Source: Aureibaculum sp. 2308TA14-22 (GTDB lineage: Bacteria > Bacteroidota > Bacteroidia > Flavobacteriales > Flavobacteriaceae). Taken from it: DNA of 64,000 nucleotides. The DNA lies in NCBI RefSeq assembly GCF_040538665.1, contig NZ_JBEWXT010000001.1, forward strand, positions 434,001-498,000, written 5' to 3'. The position numbers were made by a program, and so were the translations under genes. The notes beneath the pieces are model-generated. The model did not search any database, was not told where the DNA came from, and saw nothing but the letters and a program-made list of their open reading frames with translations. Below, piece after piece: positions 18,603 through 28,236 of the stretch (positions within the stretch are counted from its first letter, which is position 1; every line of letters begins with the position of its first letter).

Positions 18603-18950
18603 ATGACTTATACACTATTTCTAGTACTGATTGTTATTGTAGCAGTCTTACTTATACTTATTATTATGGTGCAGAATCCTAAAGGTGGAGGTTTATCTTC
18701 TTCTTTTGGAGGACAAGGTTCTCAAAGTTTAGGTGGTGTGCAGAACACAACTAATTTTTTAGACAGAAGTACTTGGACGTTGGCAATAGCTTTAGGTGCA
18801 TTAATTTTATTATCAAATTTTGCTATTCCTAGAAATACGGTTGATACCAAATCTCAAATTGAAGGAACATTAAATGATAGAAATCCTGTTGAGCAAACAG
18901 CACCAGTACCAACGGAGCAGCCAGCGACATTACAAGATTCAACAAATTAA
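18603..18950 (+). CDS. secG: preprotein translocase subunit SecG
   Basis: SecG is the small membrane subunit of the SecYEG channel and assists SecA-driven export. The 115-residue protein has two membrane helices: YTLFLVLIVIVAVLLILIIM at the N-terminus and WTLAIALGALILLSNFAI. Between them lies the conserved loop VQNPKGGGLSSSFGGQGSQSLGG. The C-terminal tail is Pro/Thr/Glu-rich and not conserved, as in other Bacteroidota. It is the last gene of the miaB-to-secG run and is followed by a strong terminator that separates it from groES. Confidence 0.92.
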   Translation: MTYTLFLVLIVIVAVLLILIIMVQNPKGGGLSSSFGGQGSQSLGGVQNTTNFLDRSTWTLAIALGALILLSNFAIPRNTVDTKSQIEGTLNDRNPVEQTAPVPTEQPATLQDSTN

Positions 18951-18969
18951 ACTAAAAAAATATAGAATA

Positions 18970-19004
18970 AAAAATGCCAACGAAAATGACACGTTGGCAT
19001 TTTT
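18970..19004 (+). terminator. Rho-independent terminator after secG
   Basis: AAAATGCCAACG (18971-18982) pairs perfectly with CGTTGGCATTTT (18992-19003) around a nine-base loop, with A/T flanks extending the stem and more T downstream. It sits 20 bases after the secG stop and insulates groES. Confidence 0.88.
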
Positions 19005-19073
19005 AGTTTTTATATATTTCATTTAAATAAACTAATTAAAAACTAATAATGACTATCTGTCATATTTAACAAG

Positions 19074-19090
19074 TTGGCATATTTTTAGCC
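19074..19090 (+). promoter_or_regulatory. candidate sigma-54 promoter for groESL
   Basis: TTGGCATATTTTTAGCC has GG (19076-19077) and GC (19088-19089) exactly ten bases apart. That is the -24/-12 spacing of sigma-54 promoters; the consensus is TGGCAC-N5-TTGC, and here the -12 box reads TAGC, one mismatch. The predicted start site would lie about 30 bases before the groES ATG. No CIRCE inverted repeat is present. A sigma-54 activator gene lies 2 kb upstream. The call is a motif match only. Confidence 0.4.
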
Positions 19091-19130
19091 ATAACAACAA
19101 TCGATTTAATTAACTAAAAATTATAAAGAA

Positions 19131-19409
19131 ATGAGTAAAATAAAAATCAAACCTCTTGCTGATAGAGTAGTAGTTGAGCCAATGGAGGCAGAAACCAAAA
19201 CTGCTTCAGGAATTTATATTCCAGATTCTGCTAAAGAAAAACCACAACAGGGTAAAGTTTTAGCGGTTGGAAAAGGTACTAAAGACGAACCTACCACGGT
19301 TAAAGTTGGGGATACAGTGTTATATGGTAAATATGCTGGAACCGAATTGAAGTTGGATGGTGGAGACTATTTAATAATGAGAGAGAGCGATATTTTCGCA
19401 ATTCTATAG
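19131..19409 (+). CDS. groES: co-chaperonin GroES
   Basis: GroES caps the GroEL folding chamber. The 92-residue protein has the normal length and family sequence: [17 protein letters not shown], the mobile loop [27 protein letters not shown], and [30 protein letters not shown]. groEL follows 31 bases later. The upstream spacer contains the secG terminator and a sigma-54-like promoter. Confidence 0.97.
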   Translation: MSKIKIKPLADRVVVEPMEAETKTASGIYIPDSAKEKPQQGKVLAVGKGTKDEPTTVKVGDTVLYGKYAGTELKLDGGDYLIMRESDIFAIL

Positions 19410-19437
19410 TAAATTAATTAACCTAAAAAGATATTAA

Positions 19438-21081
<1,644 letters not shown>

Positions 21082-21114
21082 AGTCTATAGCCATTAATGG
21101 TCAATAGTTTTATT

Positions 21115-21156
21115 AAAAACCTACAAGATCTTATAAATCTTGTAGGTTTTTTTTGC
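21115..21156 (+). terminator. Rho-independent terminator after groEL
   Basis: AAAAACCTACAAGAT (21115-21129) pairs perfectly with ATCTTGTAGGTTTTT (21137-21151) around a seven-base loop, followed by more T. It ends the groESL unit. Confidence 0.9.
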
Positions 21157-21245
21157 TATTTTTTAATATCTTTATGGAATAATTATTTTCACAATCCCTG
21201 ACATCCTTTGTCATGTCCTCTTTTTAAATTTGCTAAAAAACAGTA

Positions 21246-21656
21246 ATGCATACCACAAATTATACAAACACATTTATAGAAATTGCTGAAGATTGCCCAA
21301 ATGATAAGGGTGAAATGCCACCATTAAAAGGCAATAAAAAATCGGTTGCCAATCTACAATTTGAAATGTTATATGGAAATCCTTATAAATACACTTCTGA
21401 TGACGTTTTATTCGGAGTATTTGCTATCAGAAAAGAGTTTGTTAAAGGTGAAATGGACGATCAAAGAGTACATTATTTTTCAAAAGGGCAACCTTGTTTT
21501 CGAGCTTCACCATTGACTAAACGATACGGATGGGGAATCCATAGCAACCAAGATGGGAAAATTGCCATGTAAGGGGCAGAAACGGAAACATACATGAAGT
21601 TTTTGGCAGATAATTCCATCAAAAAAGTAAAGGCAATGCGGACTAGAAGAAAATAA
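21246..21656 (+). pseudogene. DUF6157-family gene with an in-frame stop
   Basis: An ATG at 21246 opens a 108-residue frame (MHTTNYTNTFIEIAEDCPND to GIHSNQDGKIAM) that stops at TAA 21570-21572. The same frame continues without interruption for 27 more codons (GAETETYMKFLADNSIKK, KAMRTRRK) to a second TAA at 21654-21656. The downstream piece is what I expect at the end of DUF6157 proteins, small conserved hypotheticals of about 136 residues. A Tyr codon at the stop position would restore the full protein, so this is a single-base nonsense change or a sequencing error. Function of the family is unknown. The GyrI-like gene begins 10 bases after the second stop, so the two were probably one transcript. 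Confidence 0.72.
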
Positions 21657-21666
21657 ATTTTTTGAT

Positions 21667-22293
21667 ATGAAACACGAATGGAGAAAAAAAGAAAAGGAAT
21701 ATTACTTGCCAAAAAATATACCCGAGATAGTTAATGTTCTGGAGTTTAAATTTCTTACAATAGAAGGTGAGGGCAATCCTAACGATGAATTTTTTTCTGA
21801 GTACATTACTGCATTGTACTCACTTTCTTATCCTATAAAAATGACGCTTAAAAAACAAGCGACAAAACCAAAAGGATATAGTGACTATACTGTTTACCCG
21901 TTGGAAGGTGTTTGGGACATTAATGAAGAAGCTAAAAAAAAGTTTGATGGCAAGCTCAATAAAAATGATTTGGTATTTAAATTAATGATAAGGCAACCTA
22001 ATTTTGTAGATGAAATTTTCTTTAACGAAATACTTGAATTGACAAATAAGAAAAAGCCAAATAAACTTTTAGATAGGGTAAGGTTTGAAAAAATTGAAGA
22101 AGGTAAATGTGTTCAAATGTTGCATATTGGTAGTTATGATGATGAGCCTAAAAGTTTTGAACTAATGGAAGAGTTTGCAAAGGAAAACAATCTTACAAGG
22201 TTGTCAAAAGTCCACAGAGAAATTTATTTGTCAGATTTTAGAAAAGTTGCACCTGAAAAATTAAAAACGGTATTGCGGTTTAAAGTGAATTAA
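21667..22293 (+). CDS. GyrI-like small-molecule-binding domain protein
   Basis: The 208-residue cytoplasmic protein matches the GyrI-like/SOUL-type ligand-binding fold: VLEFKFLTIEGEGNPNDEFFSEYITALYSL near the start, YTVYPLEGVWDI in the middle, and GKCVQMLHIGSYDDEPKSFELMEEFAKENNL with VHREIYLSDFRKVAPEKLKTVLRFKV at the end. That last part is the typical GyrI-like signature. Proteins of this sort bind small hydrophobic or cationic compounds; there is no DNA-binding HTH here, so it is a stand-alone binding domain. It follows the broken DUF6157 gene by 10 bases. Ligand and role are unknown. Confidence 0.78.
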   Translation: MKHEWRKKEKEYYLPKNIPEIVNVLEFKFLTIEGEGNPNDEFFSEYITALYSLSYPIKMTLKKQATKPKGYSDYTVYPLEGVWDINEEAKKKFDGKLNKNDLVFKLMIRQPNFVDEIFFNEILELTNKKKPNKLLDRVRFEKIEEGKCVQMLHIGSYDDEPKSFELMEEFAKENNLTRLSKVHREIYLSDFRKVAPEKLKTVLRFKVN

Positions 22294-22362
22294 GTCTAAG
22301 CTAAAAGCGTAACAGTTAATAAAATTCTGCGTCTTATTTATATTACGTAACTTTATCTTTCA

Positions 22363-23328
22363 ATGATTAATCTTCGGTTTTATATTTGTATATTTTTATG
22401 TTGTTCAACCCTTGTATTTGCAAATGGTAAAGAAAAAAACAGCAACAATCTGCAATTCCCTAATGCTGAATATATTGGAGAAAATACGGTGCGTATTCCA
22501 TTTAAATTATATGATCGTTTAGTGGTAATTGAGGCCGAAATTTTTGATAGAAAAGGAAATTTTGTTTTAGATACAGGTGCTGAGAAGTTATTGCTTAACA
22601 ACGTTCACTTTGATGGAACTTATTTAAAACCTTCCCATTTAAGGCATTCTGGAGTTAGTAGTGATGTTGATGAGGTTAAAATTAAGTGGTTGAAAAAACT
22701 TCTGGTAAAAGATTTTAGTATTGATAATGTTAAATCTCATATGTTGGACTTATCTCATATAGAGAAAAGTAAAAAAATGTCACTTTTCGGTGTAATAGGG
22801 TACAATATACTCAAAGACTATGAAATTTTTATCGACTTTTATTTAAAACAGATTACACTTTCCAAAATTGATAAAGAGGGCAACAAAATCGACAATCTGC
22901 CTTATCTGGAAAAAATAACAGACACTCTTGATTTCACATTGCGAAAACATACTATTGTATTAGATTCTTATGTAAATAACCAAAAACTAAAGTTTGGTCT
23001 AGATACCGGAGCAGAAATGAATTTACTTGATAGGTCAATATCTAAAAAAGTAATGAAAAATTTTAGAACACCTAAACAAATGGTCATCGTTGGTGCTGGT
23101 AAAGAAAAAAGTGAGGTTTTGGCAGGTAAATTGCATAAAGTAAAATTGTCAAATACGGTTTACTGCGGGCCTATGAAAACGATTATAACCAATATGAAAA
23201 CTAAGAATATTGCTTATGGAACAAAATTGGACGGTGTTTTGGGCTACGAATTTATTGCCACTCGCAGAATGATATTAAATTATAAGAAAAAGCAACTGTA
23301 TTTTATGAAAACGGTTTTTTACAAGTAA
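22363..23328 (+). CDS. single-chain aspartic protease with two retropepsin-like domains
   Basis: The 321-residue protein has a signal peptide (YICIFLCCSTLVFANG), so it is exported. It contains two similar halves. Each has a catalytic loop, GNFVLDTGAEK (DTGA at 70-73) and LKFGLDTGAEM (DTGA at 214-217), and each has the downstream hydrophobic-hydrophobic-Gly element, GVIGYNIL (143-150) and GVLGYEFI (291-298). Retropepsins are normally homodimers in which each chain gives one Asp; here both come from one chain, as in pepsin. Bacteroidota carry several such gag-polyprotein-protease-like secreted proteins. The next gene starts one base after the stop. Substrate unknown. Confidence 0.82.
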   Translation: MINLRFYICIFLCCSTLVFANGKEKNSNNLQFPNAEYIGENTVRIPFKLYDRLVVIEAEIFDRKGNFVLDTGAEKLLLNNVHFDGTYLKPSHLRHSGVSSDVDEVKIKWLKKLLVKDFSIDNVKSHMLDLSHIEKSKKMSLFGVIGYNILKDYEIFIDFYLKQITLSKIDKEGNKIDNLPYLEKITDTLDFTLRKHTIVLDSYVNNQKLKFGLDTGAEMNLLDRSISKKVMKNFRTPKQMVIVGAGKEKSEVLAGKLHKVKLSNTVYCGPMKTIITNMKTKNIAYGTKLDGVLGYEFIATRRMILNYKKKQLYFMKTVFYK

Positions 23329-23329
23329 A

Positions 23330-24286
23330 ATGTTGAATATTAAAAGCTACATACTCTTAATTTTTATATGCTATACAAGTGTTGTTAATGGACAGCAAAC
23401 ACCAACCTATAGCATTGAAGGAGATTCCGTTATTTTTAATTTTGATGTTAGGCATTATAAAAAATTTACTAAAGATAATTCTCCTCGACGGGTAAATGCG
23501 GACAATATTGATATCTACGAAGTTACCCTGTCCGGACAATTCAATAATTGGTCTAGGCATTTGTGGAAAATGAAAAAAACAGGAACTTACACCTATCAAT
23601 TAATAAAAAAAATAACAGACTTTGATGATAAGTTTTTATGGGAATTCAAATACTTGATAAATAATGAATATTGGGCCGAGCCAGATAAAAGTTTTGATAA
23701 TATTACGGAATCCGAAAAGAGCTCAATTTGGCGTAAGGTGTATAATTTAAAAATGTACACAGTTCATTCCAATGAAAATGGCAACGCCCATTTCTATTTA
23801 GAAGGGTATGAAGATGCCGAAAAAGTAATCTTATCAGGAACTTTTAACCGTTGGGATGAGGATAACCTAAAAATGGAGAAAACTAAGGGAGGTTGGAAAA
23901 TTTCGCTAAAATTAAAACCAGATACTTACCAATATAAATTTATTGTAGATGGTAATTGGATGGAAGATCCAAAAAATGCCCATAAAGAATATAATGAGCA
24001 TCATACTTTTAACTCTATATTGACTATAAAAAAATCGGTTAAATTTGAGCTGAAGGGTTATGAAAATGCGTCTTCTGTTGTATTAACAGGCTCTTTTAAT
24101 AATTGGAAAAATAAAGAGTTACCGATGAAAAAAGTAAATGAGAAATGGCAATATACGGTAACTTTAAAAGGAGGTAAACATCATTATAAATATATTGTTG
24201 ATGGAAAATGGCTTATTGATCCTAGCAATCCAGTAAAGGAACGCGATGAATATGGCAATATCAATTCAGTAAAAATGGTAGAGTAA
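23330..24286 (+). CDS. secreted protein with three CBM48/AMPK-beta-like domains
   Basis: The 318-residue protein has a signal peptide (SYILLIFICYTSVVNGQ) followed by three E-set domains of the glycogen-binding CBM48/AMPK-beta type. Each has the core motif: VTLSGQFNNW (66-74), VILSGTFNRW (166-175) and VVLTGSFNNW (250-259). The second and third also end alike, with YQYKFIVDGNWMEDP and HHYKYIVDGKWLIDP, and the first is more divergent (EFKYLINNEYWAEP). No catalytic domain is attached. Such domains bind alpha-glucans in known families, but here the ligand is inference. The start codon lies one base after the protease gene's stop, so translation is probably coupled. Confidence 0.82.
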   Translation: MLNIKSYILLIFICYTSVVNGQQTPTYSIEGDSVIFNFDVRHYKKFTKDNSPRRVNADNIDIYEVTLSGQFNNWSRHLWKMKKTGTYTYQLIKKITDFDDKFLWEFKYLINNEYWAEPDKSFDNITESEKSSIWRKVYNLKMYTVHSNENGNAHFYLEGYEDAEKVILSGTFNRWDEDNLKMEKTKGGWKISLKLKPDTYQYKFIVDGNWMEDPKNAHKEYNEHHTFNSILTIKKSVKFELKGYENASSVVLTGSFNNWKNKELPMKKVNEKWQYTVTLKGGKHHYKYIVDGKWLIDPSNPVKERDEYGNINSVKMVE

Positions 24287-24317
24287 TTTTAACTAAAAAG
24301 AAATAGAAATAAACAAA

Positions 24318-25046
24318 ATGCTTTATAAAAGAATTTCTTTATTTATAATTTTGATATATAGTTTAAGTGCTTGTAATCAAGAAAAATCACTTGATGGGCT
24401 ACAGATTTTAAATGAATCCATAACAGCACATGATTCTTCAGGAACTTGGAATAGAGCATCCTTAAATTTGCATATACAAGAGCCAAGAGTTTCAAACCCC
24501 TATAGATATTCAATTTTAAAATTGGACAATTCTAAAAATACTTTTGAGCTTTCTAGGAATAGAGATGAATATGTTTCAAAACATTGTATTGAAAGTAATG
24601 GCAATAGCTTTACGCTGTTAGATGGAAAAAAGGAGATTGATACGAGCTTGATTAAGAAGTACAGGTTAGAACCTCAAAGAAATATCGGATATAAGAATTT
24701 TTATCAACTTATGTATGGTTTGCCAATGTCTTTAAACAACTATATGGAAAAAATAGTTAGTACTACCGAAGTGGTATTTAACAAAGAACAATGTTACAAA
24801 ATTGAAGTTGAACTAAAAGAACCGATGATTTCAAAATATTGGACTATTTATATTTCAAAAACCAACAATAGAATAATTGGAATAGAAATTGTTTTTCCTG
24901 ATAAACCTAATGAAGGAGAAAGATTATATTTTGAAGGTATTATTAATATTGACGGTATAAAAATTCCCCGAATAAGACATTGGCATGAGCTTAAAAACGA
25001 TACTTATTCTGGAAGTGACATTGTTATCAAAGAGCTAACAAAATAA
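24318..25046 (+). CDS. lipoprotein, DUF6503-like
   Basis: The 242-residue prolipoprotein has a lipobox YSLSACNQ (Cys19). The mature part starts GLQILNESITAHDSSGTW and contains NLHIQEPRVSNPYRYSILKL and the C-terminal ERLYFEGIINIDGIKIPRIRHW. This pattern matches the DUF6503 group of Bacteroidota lipoproteins, which may share the LolA/LppX beta fold. It lies 31 bases after the CBM48-like gene and is probably in the same transcript. A bidirectional terminator follows. Function unknown; the family name is from memory and moderately sure. Confidence 0.65.
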   Translation: MLYKRISLFIILIYSLSACNQEKSLDGLQILNESITAHDSSGTWNRASLNLHIQEPRVSNPYRYSILKLDNSKNTFELSRNRDEYVSKHCIESNGNSFTLLDGKKEIDTSLIKKYRLEPQRNIGYKNFYQLMYGLPMSLNNYMEKIVSTTEVVFNKEQCYKIEVELKEPMISKYWTIYISKTNNRIIGIEIVFPDKPNEGERLYFEGIINIDGIKIPRIRHWHELKNDTYSGSDIVIKELTK

Positions 25047-25077
25047 GGTTCTGATTCAGTTTGCTATTTTAAATAAA

Positions 25078-25102
25078 AAAACGTCGCATAAAGCGACGTT
25101 TT
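25078..25102. terminator. bidirectional terminator between convergent genes
   Basis: AAAACGTCGC (25078-25087) pairs perfectly with GCGACGTTTT (25093-25102) around a five-base loop. A-rich and T-rich flanks allow it to stop transcription from both the lipoprotein gene on the left and the metal-binding gene on the right. Confidence 0.85.
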
Positions 25103-25121
25103 CATTACTATTTATATACGA

Positions 25122-25487
25122 TTAAGAATCTGCATCTTTTCCTTTGTCGTTATCCTTGGTATCATTATCGGCCATACATTTACACTCACCAGCTTCACAT
25201 TTACATTCTCCTCCAGCTTTGCAAGTACAGTTGTCTACATGCTTTTTATGACTATCGCTATCCATATCAACTGTTTTGGCTTTTAAGTCCATTTTACAAA
25301 CTGGGCAACTGCCTGCCTCGGTATAACTTTTACCCTCTTCGCAATCCATTGGACATTGATATACTTCGTTAGAAGCCATATCAGCTTTTTCTTCCGTTTT
25401 TACGTCTTCTTTTTTGTCACTTTTACAAGATGTAAAAGTAAAACTTGCTACCATTACAATGGCTAAGATTAAAATTAGTTTTTTCAT
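25122..25487 (-). CDS. heavy-metal-binding lipoprotein with Cys-rich tail
   Basis: The 121-residue prolipoprotein has a lipobox TFTSCKSD (Cys21). Residues 43-69 form a heavy-metal-binding domain of the CPM-CPVCKM type (YQCPMD, GSCPVCKMDLK), as found in copper-efflux proteins. The last 35 residues hold three closely spaced Cys-x-Cys pairs (CTC 87-89, CKC 95-97, CKC 102-104) in a Gly/Glu/Lys-rich stretch. This looks like a metallothionein segment and is followed by an acidic tail. It is the last gene of a minus-strand metal locus, 24 bases after the HMA gene. Copper or another soft metal is the likely ligand. Confidence 0.8.
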   Translation of the reverse strand: MKKLILILAIVMVASFTFTSCKSDKKEDVKTEEKADMASNEVYQCPMDCEEGKSYTEAGSCPVCKMDLKAKTVDMDSDSHKKHVDNCTCKAGGECKCEAGECKCMADNDTKDNDKGKDADS

Positions 25488-25511
25488 TTTTAATTATTGT
25501 TTAGTTATTTA

Positions 25512-25856
25512 TCAGTGTGTTTCTAACGTTCTATACTTACAGCACTCATCTATAGCTCCATAAGCTTCATCTGTTGCTTTAATTTCTTTGGTGTCGTGAC
25601 CTGCATCAGCCATTACCTGCTTAAGCTTCATAAGGCTAGTTTTTTTATTGTTAAAGATACAGTACAGCTCTTTTTTCTCAATATTCCAAGAGGCGAATTT
25701 TACGCCTTTTGTTGTTAGTGCTGCCTTTTCAATACGGTCTTTACACATTTTACAAACACCATCTACTTCAAAAGTAGCTTTTGAGGTTTTTGATTGTGCT
25801 TCGGCTGTAAACGATATTGCCGCAAACGCTATTATTACTAAAATTATTTTTTTCAT
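25512..25856 (-). CDS. exported heavy-metal-associated (HMA) domain protein
   Basis: The 114-residue protein has a signal peptide (VIIAFAAISFTAEAQ) and a single ferredoxin-like HMA domain. The metal site is VDGVCKMCKDRIEKAA (Cys35 and Cys38, CxxC); the rest of the fold is GVKFASWNIEKKELYCIFNN and LKQVMADAGHDTKEI. It resembles periplasmic copper chaperones. The tail EECCKYR-like segment near residue 108 adds two more Cys. It lies between the Cys-rich lipoprotein and the TonB receptor on the same strand. A small repeat-like sequence lies just upstream. Confidence 0.85.
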   Translation of the reverse strand: MKKIILVIIAFAAISFTAEAQSKTSKATFEVDGVCKMCKDRIEKAALTTKGVKFASWNIEKKELYCIFNNKKTSLMKLKQVMADAGHDTKEIKATDEAYGAIDECCKYRTLETH

Positions 25857-25865
25857 AATCTAAAG

Positions 25866-25890
25866 TGTCATTCCCGTGAAAACGGAAACC
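25866..25890. repeat. short intergenic repeat, TGTCATTCCCGT...ACGGAA
   Basis: TGTCATTCCCGTGAAAACGGAAACC sits between the HMA gene and the TonB receptor gene. It is an imperfect palindrome of a type I have seen scattered in flavobacterial intergenic DNA. A role in processing the transcript is inference. Confidence 0.35.
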
Positions 25891-25914
25891 TTTTTAATTG
25901 AACTTCTGTTTTTA

Positions 25915-28158
25915 TTAATTTAATGTATAACGCAATCCTGCATAATACATACTTCCATTTATGGGAGCATATACAATACTACTATCAAAATACGCACCAA
26001 ACGGATTATCAGATGCTAAGATAGGATTTTCTTGTTTATAATTTGCTAAATTTTCTCCACCAACATAGATTTCAAAACTTTTAGAAAACACTTTGGCTAT
26101 TTGTGCATTCATCAAACTGTAGCTTGGTGAGTACTCGGCCAATTGATATTGAGTTGGATTGGATGCCGTAAACGGTAAACGCTGTTTGCCCAACCAATTG
26201 AATGTATAATCGAATCGCCATTTTCCACCTTTTGCATTTTGACGAGTTTCATAACCAAGATTTGCAAAAAAGATATGTTCTGATTGTAAAGGATTCTCCA
26301 AGTTACTTTTTAAATAATCGGTTTTTACATCGTAATTTTTATACGCCAACCTTAACTCTAGCCGATTAGCTAATTCATAATTAAGTTGAACCTGTAAATT
26401 GTTGGCATGCGAATTTCCATCAAGATTATAAAATAGAACTTGTTGTGGGCTTTCATCTACATCTACAACGGCTTTGTTTTGAAATAAAGTACTGTAATAA
26501 TCTATGGTAATATCTGCTTTTTTTCCAAATAGGTTAAAGCCTTGTAAAAAGCTAAACCCATAGTTCCATGCAATTTCTGGGTTTAATCCATAGATTTTAC
26601 CATCGGTATTTAAAATGCCGATAGTTCTTGAAGAACCAAATAATTGTTGGTTCTCTGCAAAAATATTAGCACTTCTTTTGCCTCTACCAACCGATGCTCT
26701 TAACACGCCTTTATCCCATGGTGCATATCTCATGTGCAATCTAGGTGTAATAAATGTGCCCAGAAGGTTATGAAAATCCAATCGGAGTCCGGCAATCAAG
26801 CTAAAATCATCCAAATTATCATAGTTGTATTCAAAAAACCCACCGAATGAATTTTCTGTCCTACCAAAGTCGGTAGTGTTTACAAATTCATTATAGCTAT
26901 CATGCGTAAAGCTAATTCCCGTTTTAAATTTGTGTAATGTACTACCCAAAATAGAATTAAGACGCAGATTAGAATATAAGCTTTTATGATTAATATTGTA
27001 TTGATTTAAACCGAAATAGGAATCTTGTTCGTGACCGCTGTATGCCATCTGAAACCCAATACTGTTATATGGAGCGTCTGGAAAAACATAGCCTATTTTG
27101 GTTGCGATATCAACGCGTTCTGTATTGATTTCTGAACCATATTTTTGGGTAGTCAACTTATGTATATTTGGGTCAAAATCCATTTCGCCAGTTTGTTTAT
27201 CATCTTTTAAATACCTAAAATCTATAATACTGACATATCCATTTACAGCGTCTGTATATTGCCAGCGGTTCATCACATTAATCTGTTTGGCTAACGGAAT
27301 GTCTAAAAAATTATCGTCGTTTCTGTCTATTTCCTTTTCTCGTAAATTACCGTGAAGGAACAAGCTGGTATTCCATCGGTCTGAAACTTTTCGACTGAGA
27401 TGGGTATTGAGTTCCAATCGTCCGTCTAGCGAACCATAGGCATTAATAAACAGTTTATCATCGTTTAGCGGTTTTCTCAATTCCGTATTTATTTGTCCGG
27501 CAATACTTTCGTAACCGTTTACAACCGAACCTGCACCTTTAGTAATTTGGATGCTTTCAATCCATGTGCCTGGTGTAAAGGTCAATCCAAATGCCTGTGA
27601 AGCACCTCTGACGGTTGGTATATTCTCTTGTGCAATTAAAATGTACGGACTGGTAAGCCCCAACATTCTAATTTGTTTTGTCCCTGTTAAGGCATCCGAA
27701 AAGTTGACATCAATACTGGGATTGGTTTCAAAACTTTCAGATAGATTGCAACAAGCTGCTTTTAATAATTCACCTTCATTAATGGTTACGATATTGGCGG
27801 ATTGCAGATAAGAAACTGCGGTTTTTTGCTCTTCGACTTCTACCACTACTTCGTCCAAACCACCATCTTCAACCATAAAATGATGGATTTCTTTGGGTTC
27901 GTTAACAGTTACGGTATCGGTTCTATAACCCACAAAACTAAATACTAATTTTTTATATTCAGGTTTGTAAGTAAGTGTAAACCAACCCTTGTCATTTGTG
28001 GTTGTACCAATATCAGTACCTAACCAATACACGGTGGCTCCAGGCAACCCTTCTGTATTGCCTTGGCTATTTTTTATCATTGCCATTCCTTTAATCTCGG
28101 TTTGCGAGTACATCGCAATAGGGATGAGAATGAACAGTATTTTTAATATGATTTTCAT
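25915..28158 (-). CDS. TonB-dependent receptor, metal-associated type
   Basis: The 747-residue outer-membrane receptor has a signal peptide ending near AMYSQ, a carboxypeptidase-regulatory-like domain (about 22-95: EGLPGATVYWLGTDIGTTTNDKG), a plug domain and a 22-strand barrel ending in a Tyr-Thr-Leu-Asn C-terminus. The plug contains KAACCNLSESFETNPS with a Cys-Cys pair at 136-137 that I recall as characteristic of one Bacteroidota receptor subfamily. Placement with an HMA protein, a metal-binding lipoprotein and a HYC_CC_PP protein suggests transport of copper or a copper chelate rather than iron. It is not a SusC type. Substrate is inference. Confidence 0.88.
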   Translation of the reverse strand: MKIILKILFILIPIAMYSQTEIKGMAMIKNSQGNTEGLPGATVYWLGTDIGTTTNDKGWFTLTYKPEYKKLVFSFVGYRTDTVTVNEPKEIHHFMVEDGGLDEVVVEVEEQKTAVSYLQSANIVTINEGELLKAACCNLSESFETNPSIDVNFSDALTGTKQIRMLGLTSPYILIAQENIPTVRGASQAFGLTFTPGTWIESIQITKGAGSVVNGYESIAGQINTELRKPLNDDKLFINAYGSLDGRLELNTHLSRKVSDRWNTSLFLHGNLREKEIDRNDDNFLDIPLAKQINVMNRWQYTDAVNGYVSIIDFRYLKDDKQTGEMDFDPNIHKLTTQKYGSEINTERVDIATKIGYVFPDAPYNSIGFQMAYSGHEQDSYFGLNQYNINHKSLYSNLRLNSILGSTLHKFKTGISFTHDSYNEFVNTTDFGRTENSFGGFFEYNYDNLDDFSLIAGLRLDFHNLLGTFITPRLHMRYAPWDKGVLRASVGRGKRSANIFAENQQLFGSSRTIGILNTDGKIYGLNPEIAWNYGFSFLQGFNLFGKKADITIDYYSTLFQNKAVVDVDESPQQVLFYNLDGNSHANNLQVQLNYELANRLELRLAYKNYDVKTDYLKSNLENPLQSEHIFFANLGYETRQNAKGGKWRFDYTFNWLGKQRLPFTASNPTQYQLAEYSPSYSLMNAQIAKVFSKSFEIYVGGENLANYKQENPILASDNPFGAYFDSSIVYAPINGSMYYAGLRYTLN

Positions 28159-28236
28159 TTGAAATTTTATTTTAATTAAACTCGGAAAATTAATATGCTT
28201 ATTATCAGCTATAAAAACTCGGAATAATTAAATAAA

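Noticed and set aside
19010-19130. CIRCE (HrcA) operator upstream of groES
   Set aside because: No TTAGCACTC-N9-GAGTGCTAA inverted repeat is present.
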